Below, one piece after another: positions 53,878-62,726 of a stretch of DNA of 64,000 bases. Origin of the DNA: Lederbergia citrisecunda. Lineage in GTDB: Bacteria > Bacillota > Bacilli > Bacillales > Bacillaceae_C. A program made the translations under genes and the position numbers. Each line of letters opens with the position of its first letter. Positions within the stretch are counted from its first letter, which is position 1. The notes under the pieces were generated by a model. The model had not been told where the DNA came from and did no database searches. It was given only the letters and a program-made list of their open reading frames with translations. Location of the stretch: positions 3,612,511 to 3,676,510 of the forward strand of contig NZ_JAGYPJ010000001.1 of the NCBI RefSeq assembly GCF_018343695.1, in the 5' to 3' direction.

Positions 53878-54414
53878 ATGAAAGCAACTGGAATTGTTCG
53901 TCGAATTGATGATTTAGGAAGGGTAGTAATTCCAAAGGAAATTCGGAGAACCCTTAGAATTCGTGAAGGTGATCCATTGGAAATTTTTGTAGATCGTGAT
54001 GGCGAAGTCATTTTGAAAAAATATTCACCAATCAATGAATTAGGCGATTTTGCTAAAGAATATGGTGAAGCACTATATGAAAGCTTGGGCAGCTCTATTT
54101 TGATTTGTGATAGGGATGCTGTCATCGCTGTTAGCGGCGGATCGAAAAAAGAATATTTGAATAAAAGTAATGGCGAAATCATAGAAAAAGCGATGTCGGA
54201 TCGTACTTCCCATCTTGAGAAAAATCCTAGTAAAATTGCCTTAGTTGAGGGGCATGAGGAAGAACTATCCTCCTATACAATATCTCCAATCATCGCCAGT
54301 GGCGATCCAATTGGAGCGGTTGTAATATTCTCGAAAGACCAATCCATCGGTGATATAGAAAAAAAATCAGCGGAAACTGCAGCGAGCTTCCTTGCAAGAC
54401 AAATGGAATCATAA
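53878..54414 (+). CDS. spoVT: stage V sporulation protein T
   Basis: Forespore regulator of the AbrB family that tunes sigma-G genes. The 178 residues, identical in length to B. subtilis SpoVT, have the swapped-hairpin DNA-binding domain (KATGIVRRIDDLGRVVIPKE) and a C-terminal GAF domain ending FSKDQSIGDIEKKSA. The start at ATG 53878 is chosen over an in-frame ATG at 53857 on family length, with GGCAACTTAGG before it. Confidence 0.97.
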   Translation: MKATGIVRRIDDLGRVVIPKEIRRTLRIREGDPLEIFVDRDGEVILKKYSPINELGDFAKEYGEALYESLGSSILICDRDAVIAVSGGSKKEYLNKSNGEIIEKAMSDRTSHLEKNPSKIALVEGHEEELSSYTISPIIASGDPIGAVVIFSKDQSIGDIEKKSAETAASFLARQMES

Positions 54415-54427
54415 AAGAAATAAAGAG

Positions 54428-54456
54428 AACCCGGAGAGAAATTCTTCGGGTTTTTG
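54428..54456 (+). terminator. spoVT terminator
   Basis: AACCCG and CGGGTT pair as the outer stem, AGA/TCT inside, followed by T5. Confidence 0.8.
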
Positions 54457-54617
54457 TGTGTTGTTAAATGGTGGATTATTTTTTGAATGACGGTCTGGTC
54501 AAATATCCATTAGGGAACATTATTTTTTTAACGGACATGCTCATTGTTTTATATCTCCTTGTACAATTTTTCTTTATTGCCTACAATGGGGATAATAGTT
54601 GAGGAAGGATGTGGAAA

Positions 54618-55535
54618 ATGTTCATAAAATCTCGAACTGAAAGTAATGAGTTGCAGGTGTACAAGCTTTTAGACAAAAGGAAAGTTTTATCGATTGATGA
54701 TGCGGTCCATTATGCTAGACTTGAAAAAGGCTATCAAGGAGAATTATCCTTCGATGAAAGAGTGGGAGGAATTTCGAAGGATTGGCTTGTTCTCAATGAT
54801 TTACAACTAGAAAGTAACAGCACTCACTTCCAAATTGATTCAACCATCATATCGCAAAAATCAATATTGTTATTAGACATTAAAAATCACGAAGGAGATT
54901 ATTATATCGAAGATGGCAGATGGTATTCCATCAACGGCAAAGAAATTTATAATCCAGTGCCTCGATTGGAAAGAAGTGAATTCCTCCTTCGGAGATTACT
55001 TCAAGATCACGGATATACGATCCCTATCCAAGCCTATCTTGTGTACGTTAACCCCGATTTCCACTTATACAACACCACCCGAAATCTACCTATTATTTTC
55101 CCAACTCAATTAAATCGTTTTTTTCATAAGCTACATAATATCCCATCAAATATAAATGAGCACCACAAGAATTTAGCACATAAATTGACTTCACTGCATA
55201 AAGAAGAATCACCTTTTACAAAACTACCGAAATATCATTATGAAGAACTTCGGAAAGGGGTTATGTGTGCTGTCTGTGATTCATTTTCTATTGAAGACAA
55301 GCGAATCGCCATAGTCTGTAAGAAATGCGGTCATATCGAAAATGTGGACTCGGCAATAATAAGAAGCGCAATGGAATATACTCTTTTATTTCCTCAACGA
55401 AAAATAACAACAAACGATCTGTATGACTGGTGTAAAGGATTAAAAACAAAGAGAACAATTCGAATGATTATATCGAAGCACTTTCAACATATTGGGCATG
55501 CAAAATCTTCATATTATGTAATCCGTAACGCTTAA
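54618..55535 (+). CDS. NERD domain protein
   Basis: A 305-residue protein with an N-terminal NERD (nuclease-related) domain: WLVLNDLQLES, FQIDSTIISQKSILLLDIKN with the D...D-x-K pattern of the PD-(D/E)xK fold. A four-cysteine zinc ribbon follows at about residue 215-240 (CAVC, then CKKCG), then a C-terminal helical, possibly DNA-binding, part. The biological role is unknown. I prefer ATG 54618, eight bases after GGAAGGA, over the ATG at 54609. It is an insertion relative to B. subtilis between spoVT and yabM, next to the tandem repeat array. Confidence 0.88.
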   Translation: MFIKSRTESNELQVYKLLDKRKVLSIDDAVHYARLEKGYQGELSFDERVGGISKDWLVLNDLQLESNSTHFQIDSTIISQKSILLLDIKNHEGDYYIEDGRWYSINGKEIYNPVPRLERSEFLLRRLLQDHGYTIPIQAYLVYVNPDFHLYNTTRNLPIIFPTQLNRFFHKLHNIPSNINEHHKNLAHKLTSLHKEESPFTKLPKYHYEELRKGVMCAVCDSFSIEDKRIAIVCKKCGHIENVDSAIIRSAMEYTLLFPQRKITTNDLYDWCKGLKTKRTIRMIISKHFQHIGHAKSSYYVIRNA

Positions 55536-55604
55536 GTCAAAAAACAACTTGAACGAATTTACTATCCCAAGACATTAATAAAAAACCTCTGTTTGAAGAT
55601 TTAA

Positions 55605-56402
55605 GTAGCGGATAAGTTGCTCGCTCAGGTCCTCAAAGAGTAGATAGAGGTCTTAAGTACGGTAGAACTCGAGGTCTCAAGGCCACAAAGCGTCGAAAGA
55701 GGTCTTGACCATGGTAGAAGTCGCCGGCTCACGACCTCAAAGGGTATAGGGGTCTTGAGCACGGTAGAAATCGCGGTCTCACGACTTCAAAGCGCGATTG
55801 AGGTCTTAAGTACGGTAGAAAACGTTGGCTTAGGTCCACAAAGCGTCGATTGAGGTCTTGACCATGGTAGAAGTCGCCGGCTCACGACCTCAAAGAGTAG
55901 ATAGGGTCTTGAGCACGGTAGAAAACGTTGGCTCACGACCTCAAAGAGTAGATAGAGGTCTTGAGTACGGTAGAAATCACTGTCTCACGACCTCAAAGAG
56001 TAGATAGGGGTTTTGAGTACGGTAGAAGTCGCGGGCTCAGGTCCTCAAAGAGTAGATAGAGGTCTTAAGTACGGTAGAAAACGTTGGCTTAGGTCCACAA
56101 AGCGTCGAAAGAGGTCTTGACCATGGTAGAAGTCGCCGGCTCACGACCTCAAAGAGTAGATAGGGGTCTTGAGCACGGTAGAAAACGTTGGCTTAGGTCC
56201 ACAAAGCTTCGATTGAGGACTTGACCATGGCAGAAGTCGTCGGCTCACGACCTCAAAGAGTAGATGGGGTCTTGAGCACAGTGGAACCCGCGGTCTCACG
56301 ACTTCAAAGCGCCGATTGAGGTCTTGACCATGGTAGAAGTCGCCGGCTTTACGACCTCAAAGAGTATATAGAGGTCTTGAGCACGATAGAAATCACCTGC
56401 TC
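55605..56402. repeat. tandem array of about fifteen 52-bp hairpin units
   Basis: Roughly 0.8 kb with no gene. Units of 50-52 bases share GAGGTCTTGAGCACGGTAGA, then a variable 8-10 bases, then CTCACGACCTCAAAG. CTCACGACCTC can pair with GAGGTCTTGAG of the next unit across a loop AAAGAGTAGATA, giving one hairpin per unit. At least two unit types alternate irregularly (stem GACCTC with loop AGAGTAGATA, and GGTCCACAAAGCGTCGA). I count 15 GGTAGAA-type cores. No downstream T tract makes them simple terminators. Confidence 0.9.
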
Positions 56403-56446
56403 ACTAGATTAATTATGACAATCAATTTCTTTTATAAAGGAAATTA

Positions 56447-58099
56447 ATGGATGAGGGCCGATATGCTATAATATTTTTTGTGAAGATTTTACGCAGAAAG
56501 GCGAGGGCGCGTTTGCCTAAAGAACAATCAAGTCAGTATATGCACGGAGCACTTATTTTAACGATGGCTGCTTTTATTGTTAAATTATTGAGTGCTGTAT
56601 ATCGGGTGCCTTTTCAAAACATAGTAGGTGACGTCGGTTTTTACATATATCAACAAGTTTATCCGATTTATGGAATTGCAGCTGTTCTTGCAAGTTCCGG
56701 TTTTCCAGTTATTATTTCTAAATTGGCGGCGGAAAGTGAGGGTGGGAAACGAAACCATCTTGCACATGGTTTGCAGGCTGCTTTTCTTACCCTTCTGCTT
56801 GTTGGAGTTGCGCTTTTTTCTTTCTTTTTTTTCGGGGCAAATTACATATCTATTTGGATGGGGGATGCTGCGCTAGCCCCTCTAATTAAAGTTTCTGCCT
56901 TTATGTTTTTGTTTTTACCGTTTTTATCAATATGGAGAGGTTATTTTCAAAGTATAGGAAATATGAAACCGACCGCTATTAGCCAAGTGGTTGAGCAACT
57001 AGCAAGGGTTACAGCTATCTTGCTTTTCGCTTCTATACTTATGTCAAAAGGATATTCCTTGTATGAGGTTGGAAGCGGTGCTGTGGCGGGGTCTGTACTA
57101 GGTACGGTTTTTGGACTTCTTATTCTTACTTTCTTTGTATGGAAACATAAAGCGATCCGACTATTGTTTGCAAAAGGGTTGTCTTTTCGTAAATTTTATA
57201 AAACAGCTCAAATCGTCCTCATTCACGGAACGGCTATTTGTTTAAGCGGGATGATTCTTATCCTTTTTCAAATGATTGATTCATTTAGTCTATATTCTTT
57301 ACTCGTTCAATCAGGTGTAAGTGAAGAAGAAGCGAAAGTGTTGAAGGGGGTCTTTGATCGAGGACAGCCTTTATTGCAGCTAGGAACAGTAGCGGCTTCA
57401 TCCTTTTCCCTAGCTTTAGTTCCGCTCATAGCATCCGCATGGTTGAGAGATGATGAGGAACTCATTTACAATAAAGCAACCAGCGCCATTAAAATAACTA
57501 TGGTTATAGGCTTGGGGGCTGCTATAGGATTAGTAAACATTATGAGGCCAACGAATACCATGCTATTCGCAAATGGCGATGGGTCATCCGTTCTCGGTGT
57601 TTTAGCAATAGCGATTTTTTTTACCTCTATTATTTTGGTTTGTTCGGGAATTTTACAAGGATTGGGGCATGTATTTGCGCCTGGGAAGTACATATTGGCC
57701 GGTCTAGCTGTAAAAGCCGTTTCAAATTTCATATTTGTACCTTTTTTTGGCACGATGGGTGCTGCTGTTGCAACGATCATCGGTTTAGCAGTCGTATCCA
57801 TCCTTATGGTGAAAAAATTAAATAAAAAAGTGGCCGTTCTAGCGGTTTTGAAAAAAATGGTGAACAGGCTGATTGTTGCGGGGCTTGCCATGACGGCAGT
57901 TGTGCAAATATGGATGCTTCTAGTTTCTTTGATGGGCGATGGCCGCTTGGTTTATGCATTCATGGCATTAAGTAGTGTGATGTTAGGAGCGGCCGTTTAT
58001 TTGGTTATGATAGTAAAAAGTCATATATTAACTGCTGAGGAAATATCGCTGATTCCTTTCGGAGAGCGACTTGTAACAAAAGAGCGGGAAAGGAAGTAA
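56447..58099 (+). CDS. yabM: SpoVB/YabM-type polysaccharide flippase (MOP superfamily)
   Basis: Integral membrane lipid-linked oligosaccharide transporter of the SpoVB/MurJ kind, probably moving cell-wall or cortex precursors. The 550-residue ORF shows about 14 hydrophobic segments, the first around LILTMAAFIVKLLSAVYRVP. The ATG at 56447 has AAAGGA upstream; a TATAAT lies at 56466-56471 inside this reading, so a later start (GTG 56480 or TTG 56513, giving 528 residues) is possible. Position between spoVT and yabN fits B. subtilis yabM. It is followed at once by yabN. Confidence 0.88.
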   Translation: MDEGRYAIIFFVKILRRKARARLPKEQSSQYMHGALILTMAAFIVKLLSAVYRVPFQNIVGDVGFYIYQQVYPIYGIAAVLASSGFPVIISKLAAESEGGKRNHLAHGLQAAFLTLLLVGVALFSFFFFGANYISIWMGDAALAPLIKVSAFMFLFLPFLSIWRGYFQSIGNMKPTAISQVVEQLARVTAILLFASILMSKGYSLYEVGSGAVAGSVLGTVFGLLILTFFVWKHKAIRLLFAKGLSFRKFYKTAQIVLIHGTAICLSGMILILFQMIDSFSLYSLLVQSGVSEEEAKVLKGVFDRGQPLLQLGTVAASSFSLALVPLIASAWLRDDEELIYNKATSAIKITMVIGLGAAIGLVNIMRPTNTMLFANGDGSSVLGVLAIAIFFTSIILVCSGILQGLGHVFAPGKYILAGLAVKAVSNFIFVPFFGTMGAAVATIIGLAVVSILMVKKLNKKVAVLAVLKKMVNRLIVAGLAMTAVVQIWMLLVSLMGDGRLVYAFMALSSVMLGAAVYLVMIVKSHILTAEEISLIPFGERLVTKERERK

Positions 58100-59568
58100 T
58101 GATGGAAAAGGAAATAGTAATTATCGGGATTGGATCAGGTGATTTAGATCAGCTACCGCTTGGAGTTTATAAATTATTGAAGCATGGTGGCCGTCTAATG
58201 TTAAGAACAAAAGAGCATCCTGTTGTGGAAGAATTGGTTCGTGAAGAAATCGTTTTTGAATCATTCGATGAAGTATATGAAAAACATGATCAATTTGAAG
58301 CCGTATATGAGGAAATAACCGATACGCTTTTAAAAATGGCGGAGACTGAAAAGGTCATATATGCTGTCCCTGGACACCCAATGGTAGCGGAGAGGACGGT
58401 TCAATTGTTAATAGAGCAAGGTCCTTTGCGTGGCATCGAAATAAAAATAGGCGGCGGCCAAAGTTTTTTAGATAGTTTGTTTGCAACTGTAAAAGTGGAC
58501 CCGGTAGAAGGCTTTCAGTTGCTTGACGGGACGATGCTCCAAAAAGAGCAAATTAGGATTGATCAACATATAATTATTGCTCAAGTTTATGATACTTTCG
58601 TAGCGTCCGATGTAAAATTGACGCTAATGGAGAAATATCCGGATGATTATGAGGTTGTTATGGTCACTGCGGCGGGCAGTACATTGGAGCAGATTTCAAA
58701 AATTCCTTTATATGAACTAGACAGGCAAATGAAGCTGAATAATTTAACAAGCCTTTACGTACCGCCAATTACTACACGAGAGCTTTCGTATAAAGAGTTT
58801 TCAACGTTGAGGGATATAATTGCGGAACTTAGAGGACCTGACGGGTGTCCATGGGATAAAGAACAAACACATGAATCTTTGAAAAAATTTTTAATAGAAG
58901 AAGCGTATGAACTGCTTGATGCGATTGATCGAGATGATATAGAGAACATGATTGAGGAATTGGGAGACGTATTGTTGCAAATCATGCTTCATGCGCAAAT
59001 TGGTGAAGATGAAGGAATGTTTTCGATAGAAGATGTCATTGCTGGTATTAGTGAAAAAATGGTCCGTCGTCATCCCCATGTATTCGCAGATGTTCAAGCA
59101 GAAGACTCTGAACAAGTGGTTGCGAATTGGGCAAAAATCAAGGAAAAGGAAAAAAGTTCAACAGAACATAAAAAGTCTCTACTAGAGGGAACGAGTAAGG
59201 GTTTACCTGCTTTGTTGAGGTCCTATGAGTACCAAAAAATCGCGGCAAAAGTCGGCTTCGATTGGGGTGCTCCTGAAGAGGCTTGGGAAAAAGTAAAAGA
59301 GGAAATGCAGGAATTTGAGGATGAATTGACGAATGGAAATAAGCATGAGCAGCTTTTGGAATTAGGCGATTTACTATTTGCAATGGTAAACGTAGCTAGA
59401 CTGCTTGGTCTTCATCCGGAAGAAGCGCTGCAAACCTCAAATGAAAAGTTTTTACGCCGTTTTTCTTTCATAGAAGCAAAAGTGCATGAGAGTGGGAAAC
59501 CTTTTGAGGAATACAGTCTAGAAGAGCTTGATCAATTTTGGAATGATGCAAAAAAAGCAGGATTATAA
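58099..59568 (+). CDS. yabN: tetrapyrrole methylase domain / MazG NTP pyrophosphohydrolase fusion (YabN)
   Basis: A fusion protein, 489 residues, the same length as B. subtilis YabN. The N-terminal half (1 to about 215) has the tetrapyrrole methylase fold (IGIGSGDLDQLPLGVYKLL, AVPGHPMVAERT). The C-terminal half is MazG, with the metal-binding helices seen in LIEEAYELLDAID and EELGDVLLQIMLHAQIGED; it hydrolyses noncanonical NTPs. Its first base is the last base of the yabM stop codon. rqcP follows 14 bases later. Confidence 0.95.
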   Translation: MMEKEIVIIGIGSGDLDQLPLGVYKLLKHGGRLMLRTKEHPVVEELVREEIVFESFDEVYEKHDQFEAVYEEITDTLLKMAETEKVIYAVPGHPMVAERTVQLLIEQGPLRGIEIKIGGGQSFLDSLFATVKVDPVEGFQLLDGTMLQKEQIRIDQHIIIAQVYDTFVASDVKLTLMEKYPDDYEVVMVTAAGSTLEQISKIPLYELDRQMKLNNLTSLYVPPITTRELSYKEFSTLRDIIAELRGPDGCPWDKEQTHESLKKFLIEEAYELLDAIDRDDIENMIEELGDVLLQIMLHAQIGEDEGMFSIEDVIAGISEKMVRRHPHVFADVQAEDSEQVVANWAKIKEKEKSSTEHKKSLLEGTSKGLPALLRSYEYQKIAAKVGFDWGAPEEAWEKVKEEMQEFEDELTNGNKHEQLLELGDLLFAMVNVARLLGLHPEEALQTSNEKFLRRFSFIEAKVHESGKPFEEYSLEELDQFWNDAKKAGL

Positions 59569-59582
59569 GAGGAGTGAAATAG

Positions 59583-59861
59583 ATGGCAACAATGCGTTTA
59601 GATAAATTTTTAAAAGTATCACGATTAATTAAAAGGCGCACTCTCGCAAAAGAAGTAGCGGATAAAGGTAGAATTACAATCAATGGACAAATTGCGAAAG
59701 CTAGCTCCAACGTAAAAACTGGAGATGAACTAGAAATTCGTTTTGGCCAAAAAACAGTAACAGTCCAAATAGACGTACTTCAAGAATCTTCAAGAAAAGA
59801 AGAAGCTGCTAATATGTACACAGTGTTAAAAGAAGAAAAGGTTGCAGGAGACGACCTTTAG
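59583..59861 (+). CDS. rqcP: ribosome quality control factor RqcP (Hsp15-like, YabO)
   Basis: S4-domain protein that binds obstructed 50S subunits with RqcH and aids C-terminal alanine tailing. The 92 residues open with the S4 motif (RLDKFLKVSRLIKRRTLAKE) and GRITINGQIAKASSNVKTGD. ATG after GAGGAG, directly behind yabN. It is six residues longer than B. subtilis RqcP at the C-terminus. Confidence 0.95.
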   Translation: MATMRLDKFLKVSRLIKRRTLAKEVADKGRITINGQIAKASSNVKTGDELEIRFGQKTVTVQIDVLQESSRKEEAANMYTVLKEEKVAGDDL

Positions 59862-59894
59862 GTTCTAAAGTTCAAATACCTGGCTAGTAAACGA

Positions 59895-60045
59895 GAGATA
59901 AGTCAATATCGGCTCGACTAGTCTAGCTGCAGATGCTAGGAGCTCGATCAAATAACCTGAGGGATACAAGTCAAAATACGGACTTTTTGCCTCAGGTTAT
60001 TTGCTTGTAGCCGCTGATCGAGTCCCTCTCGCTTTTCGTACAGCT
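59895..60045. repeat. dispersed intergenic repeat, type B
   Basis: CTAGCTGCAGATGCTAGG opens it. AATAACCTGAGG and CCTCAGGTTATT form a 12-bp stem around an inner GTCAAAATACGGACTTTT hairpin. It closes GTCCCTCTCGCTTTTCG. Placed between rqcP and yabP. Confidence 0.75.
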
Positions 60046-60110
60046 TGTTCTATAATCCTATTTTCCCTCATATGTATTAAACAAAATTAGTACGAAAATG
60101 AGGGATGAAA

Positions 60111-60413
60111 ATGAACCAATATTACGAATCTATGCCTTCAAAAGGAACACCGCCTGAACACGATGTTGTGATGAGAGGAAGAAAAATCCTCGATATTACA
60201 GGGGTGAAGCAAGTAGAAAGCTTCGATAATGAAGAATTCTTGTTAGAAACATCGATGGGCTTTTTGGCCATTCGTGGCCAGAATTTGCAAATGAAAAACC
60301 TTGATGTTGATAAGGGGATTGTTTCTATAAAAGGGAAAATATATGACCTTGTCTATCTAGATGATCACCACGGTGAGAAAGCAAAAGGATTCTTTGGGAA
60401 GTTGTTTCGATGA
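60111..60413 (+). CDS. yabP: spore protein YabP
   Basis: Mother-cell sporulation protein of the YabP/YqfC family. The 100 residues match the B. subtilis length: VVMRGRKILDITGVKQVESF followed by a beta-rich part and KGKIYDLVYLDD. I choose ATG 60111, six bases after GAGGG, since the ATG at 60105 lies on the ribosome site. It overlaps yabQ by four bases (ATGA). A sigma-E-like pair at about 60045-60075 is possible but weak. Confidence 0.93.
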   Translation: MNQYYESMPSKGTPPEHDVVMRGRKILDITGVKQVESFDNEEFLLETSMGFLAIRGQNLQMKNLDVDKGIVSIKGKIYDLVYLDDHHGEKAKGFFGKLFR

Positions 60414-61045
60414 GTTTATCTACTCAGTTTTATACAATGCTTTCCATGATCGCCATGGGAAGCTTTTTTGGCGCATCTCTCGACACGTATCAACGGTTTT
60501 TAAATCGAAAGAATCGAAAAAAACTAATCGTTTTTGTCAACGATATATTATTTTGGATTATCCATGGGCTAATTGCTTTTTATATCTTATTTCTTGTTAA
60601 TTACGGAGAACTTCGTTTTTACTTACTTTTGGCGCTTCTTTGTGGCTTTTCAGCATATCAAGCATTATTGAAGAAGTTTTACTTAAAAGTTCTTGAATTA
60701 GTTATACATTTGACGAAAGAAACCATTCGTTTTCTTTATAAGTTATTTATCACACTTATCTATACCCCGATCAAATGGCTCGTTTTATTTATAATAGGGG
60801 CCCTTTTGTTTCTGGGGAAGGTCCTTTTGTCCCTTGTAAAATTTATGGTAAAAGTGTTATTATGGGTGTTAAAGGTTGTCCTCTATCCGATAAAATTAAT
60901 AGGTAAAGGACTTCTTCAGCTTGTTCCAAAGCAAGTTAAGCAGGCTTTTCAAAAATTATTTAATGTTTTGGAAGGATATTTTATCATTATCAAGAATGTA
61001 ATGACTAAAGGGATTCATTTCATAAAAAAGATATTTCGTATTTAA
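60410..61045 (+). CDS. yabQ: spore cortex biosynthesis protein YabQ
   Basis: Membrane protein needed for cortex formation, transcribed by sigma-E in B. subtilis with yabP. The 211 residues begin with a membrane segment (QFYTMLSMIAMGSFFGASLD), then two close segments (LFWIIHGLIAFYILFLV and RFYLLLALLCGFSAY) and a further very hydrophobic, lysine-dotted C-terminal part. The start ATGA overlaps the yabP stop. Confidence 0.93.
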   Translation: MSLSTQFYTMLSMIAMGSFFGASLDTYQRFLNRKNRKKLIVFVNDILFWIIHGLIAFYILFLVNYGELRFYLLLALLCGFSAYQALLKKFYLKVLELVIHLTKETIRFLYKLFITLIYTPIKWLVLFIIGALLFLGKVLLSLVKFMVKVLLWVLKVVLYPIKLIGKGLLQLVPKQVKQAFQKLFNVLEGYFIIIKNVMTKGIHFIKKIFRI

Positions 61046-61142
61046 AAAAGTAGAAGCGCCGGAGTTAGCCGGCAAATGCTTAACTTAAAAAATATAGACC
61101 TATTAAAAATACTTTCATTTCTTTTAAAAAGGAGGCCGGAGG

Positions 61143-61547
61143 ATGGGAGTTAAAAAGATTAAACCGATCACTTCACTAGAAACGAACTATATGAAGCAGC
61201 AAGAAGTCCACATGAGAAGAACGGCGAAAAGAAAAAAACTGCTCATTCGAAGGCTATCTGTTTTCCTCATCCTAACAATGGCGTTATCCTATTTGGTCAT
61301 CTCCACCTTTATTTTTAGAACAGATGTCCTGGAAACTAAGAAAAAGGAAGAAGCAGAGTTGGAAAAAACGTTGGCTGAGCTCGAGAAGAAACAAACAATG
61401 CTTGAGAACGAGATTGTGAAGCTAAACGATGATGATTACATAGCAAAACTGGCAAGAAGTGAGTATTTCCTTTCTGAGAAAGGCGAAATTATTTTTAATA
61501 TACCAGAGCCAAAAAAGAAAAAGAAAGAAGATAAGGTGTCTTATTGA
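61143..61547 (+). CDS. divIC: cell division protein DivIC
   Basis: Bitopic divisome protein that pairs with FtsL and DivIB. The 134 residues have a cytoplasmic N-terminus rich in Arg/Lys (RRTAKRKKLLIRR), one membrane segment (LSVFLILTMALSYLVISTFI, about residues 40-60) and an extracellular leucine-zipper coiled coil (about 65-105). ATG after AGGAGG. The stop codon overlaps the -35 box of the yabR promoter. Confidence 0.95.
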   Translation: MGVKKIKPITSLETNYMKQQEVHMRRTAKRKKLLIRRLSVFLILTMALSYLVISTFIFRTDVLETKKKEEAELEKTLAELEKKQTMLENEIVKLNDDDYIAKLARSEYFLSEKGEIIFNIPEPKKKKKEDKVSY

Positions 61548-61573
61548 CACTTTTTTTATAAGTTCTATATAAT
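61544..61573 (+). promoter_or_regulatory. yabR promoter overlapping the divIC stop
   Basis: TTGACA (61544-61549), 18-base spacer, TATAAT (61568-61573), both perfect. The divIC TGA is within the -35 box. Confidence 0.8.
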
Positions 61574-61620
61574 GTATAATAAGGCTTATTTTTTATACTT
61601 TAAGGAGGATCATTTTTTTT

Positions 61621-62037
61621 ATGTCGATCGAAGTAGGCAGCAAGTTACAAGGTAAGGTAACAGGCATCACTCATTTTGGGGCGTTCGTTGAATTGCCCGA
61701 AGGCACAACAGGTCTTGTTCACATTAGTGAAGTAGCCGACAATTATGTGAAAGACATCAATGAACATTTAAAAGTTGGCGATGAAGTCCTAGTAAAGGTC
61801 TTAAATGTTGAGAAAGACGGAAAAATTGGCTTGTCAATCCGTAAAGCGAAAGATCAGCCACCTGCTCAATCTCATTCAAATCCACGTCCACGACCAAATC
61901 GAGTAAATGATGTTCGTACAAAAGAAAGCTTTGAACAAAAAATGAATAAGTTTTTGAAAGATAGTGAAGACCGCCTGTCTTCATTGAAGCGTCATACGGA
62001 ATCGAAACGTGGTGGACGAGGAGCAAGAAGAGGTTAA
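61621..62037 (+). CDS. yabR: S1 RNA-binding domain protein (YabR)
   Basis: A 138-residue protein with one S1/OB domain (about 1-75): GSKLQGKVTGITHFGAFVEL, GLVHISEVADNYVKDI and VLVKVLNVEKDGKIGLSIRK. The remainder is a basic, disordered tail rich in Pro, Arg and Gly (ESKRGGRGARRG). General RNA-binding protein related to polynucleotide phosphorylase S1; role unknown. ATG after AAGGAGG. Confidence 0.94.
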   Translation: MSIEVGSKLQGKVTGITHFGAFVELPEGTTGLVHISEVADNYVKDINEHLKVGDEVLVKVLNVEKDGKIGLSIRKAKDQPPAQSHSNPRPRPNRVNDVRTKESFEQKMNKFLKDSEDRLSSLKRHTESKRGGRGARRG

Positions 62038-62063
62038 CTTGCTGTCTGTTTTAAATAAACGGG

Positions 62064-62101
62064 ACTGCCTATATCACTAGGAGTGATTGGGCAGTTTTTT
62101 C
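62064..62101 (+). terminator. yabR terminator
   Basis: ACTGCC and GGCAGT pair, with CACT/AGTG inside, followed by T6. Confidence 0.85.
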
Positions 62102-62287
62102 GTTATTAAGGATTGCCGATATGATTATAAGTAGACTAGCATTAGTTTTTTTTAAAATGTTTTTATATTTAACGCATACAAATTCTATAAGGCCTCATAT
62201 TCTTTACAATTTCTACAATTGTTCTTATAGCAATGTAGACATCATTTTTACATATTAAGGAATTTCGCAATTCGTGTAAAAATTTGA

Positions 62288-62316
62288 TTGACAAGATTAT
62301 AAGTCGTCTGTATTAT
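62288..62316 (+). promoter_or_regulatory. tRNA-Met promoter
   Basis: TTGACA (62288-62293), 17-base spacer, TATTAT (62311-62316), 27 bases before the tRNA. Confidence 0.8.
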
Positions 62317-62343
62317 AGACATTGTGCCTTTTATAAGGTCCAT

Positions 62344-62417
62344 GGCGGCGTAGCTCAGCTGGCTAGAGCGTACGGTTCATACCCGTGAGGTCGTGGGTTC
62401 GATCCCCTCCGCCGCTA
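62344..62417 (+). tRNA. tRNA-Met (elongator, anticodon CAT)
   Basis: Anticodon CAT at 62378-62380 within TACGG-TTCATAC-CCGTG. The acceptor GGCGGCG pairs with CGCCGCT, ending in a G-T pair. The T stem GTGGG/CCCTC contains one T-T mismatch at its second pair. CCA is not encoded. Position matches trnSL-Met1 of B. subtilis; the adjacent tRNA-Glu of that cluster is absent. Confidence 0.95.
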
Positions 62418-62640
62418 TAACGAAAAGCGAAAGCGCCTGCCCAGCGGCGTACAAACTTCAAGGCCTTTGACTTATCGTAGGAAAAGGACAGGAAGTCTGC
62501 TAGGCGCAGTAGCTAGACAATACGAAAAGCGAAAGCGCCTTGTTTAGCCTCGACAAGCAATTGTTCTGAGGCAAAAAGGGCGCTTTTTTTTGCCTTTTTA
62601 TGCCTCAGGTTATTTGACCTCGAGGGGCTAGGCGCTACAA
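62418..62640. repeat. two adjacent dispersed repeats (type A then type B)
   Basis: Starting four bases after the tRNA: GAAAAGCGAAAGCGCCTGCC ... GGCGCAGTAGCTAGACAATA (type A, reversed relative to the 19.5-kb copies), then GAAAAGCGAAAGCGCCTTGT ... GACCTCGAGGGGCTAGGCGC (type B with the GCCTCAGGTTATTTG module). Each unit begins with the same GAAAAGCGAAAGCGCC terminal word. Confidence 0.85.
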
Positions 62641-62667
62641 TAAAACACAAATACCAAATAGCAGAGC

Positions 62668-62714
62668 AAAGCGTAAGACATTCTACACATGTAGGAAAGT
62701 CTTACGCTTTTTAT
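62668..62714 (+). terminator. terminator before spoIIE
   Basis: AAAGCGTAAGAC and GTCTTACGCTTT pair perfectly around a 19-base loop holding its own CTACA/TGTAG stem; T5 follows. Confidence 0.9.
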
Positions 62715-62726
62715 TTTGCCCAAATT

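Noticed and set aside
55605-56402. CRISPR array
   Set aside because: Units are contiguous and all parts vary together; there is no constant repeat with unique spacers, and no cas genes are in the window.
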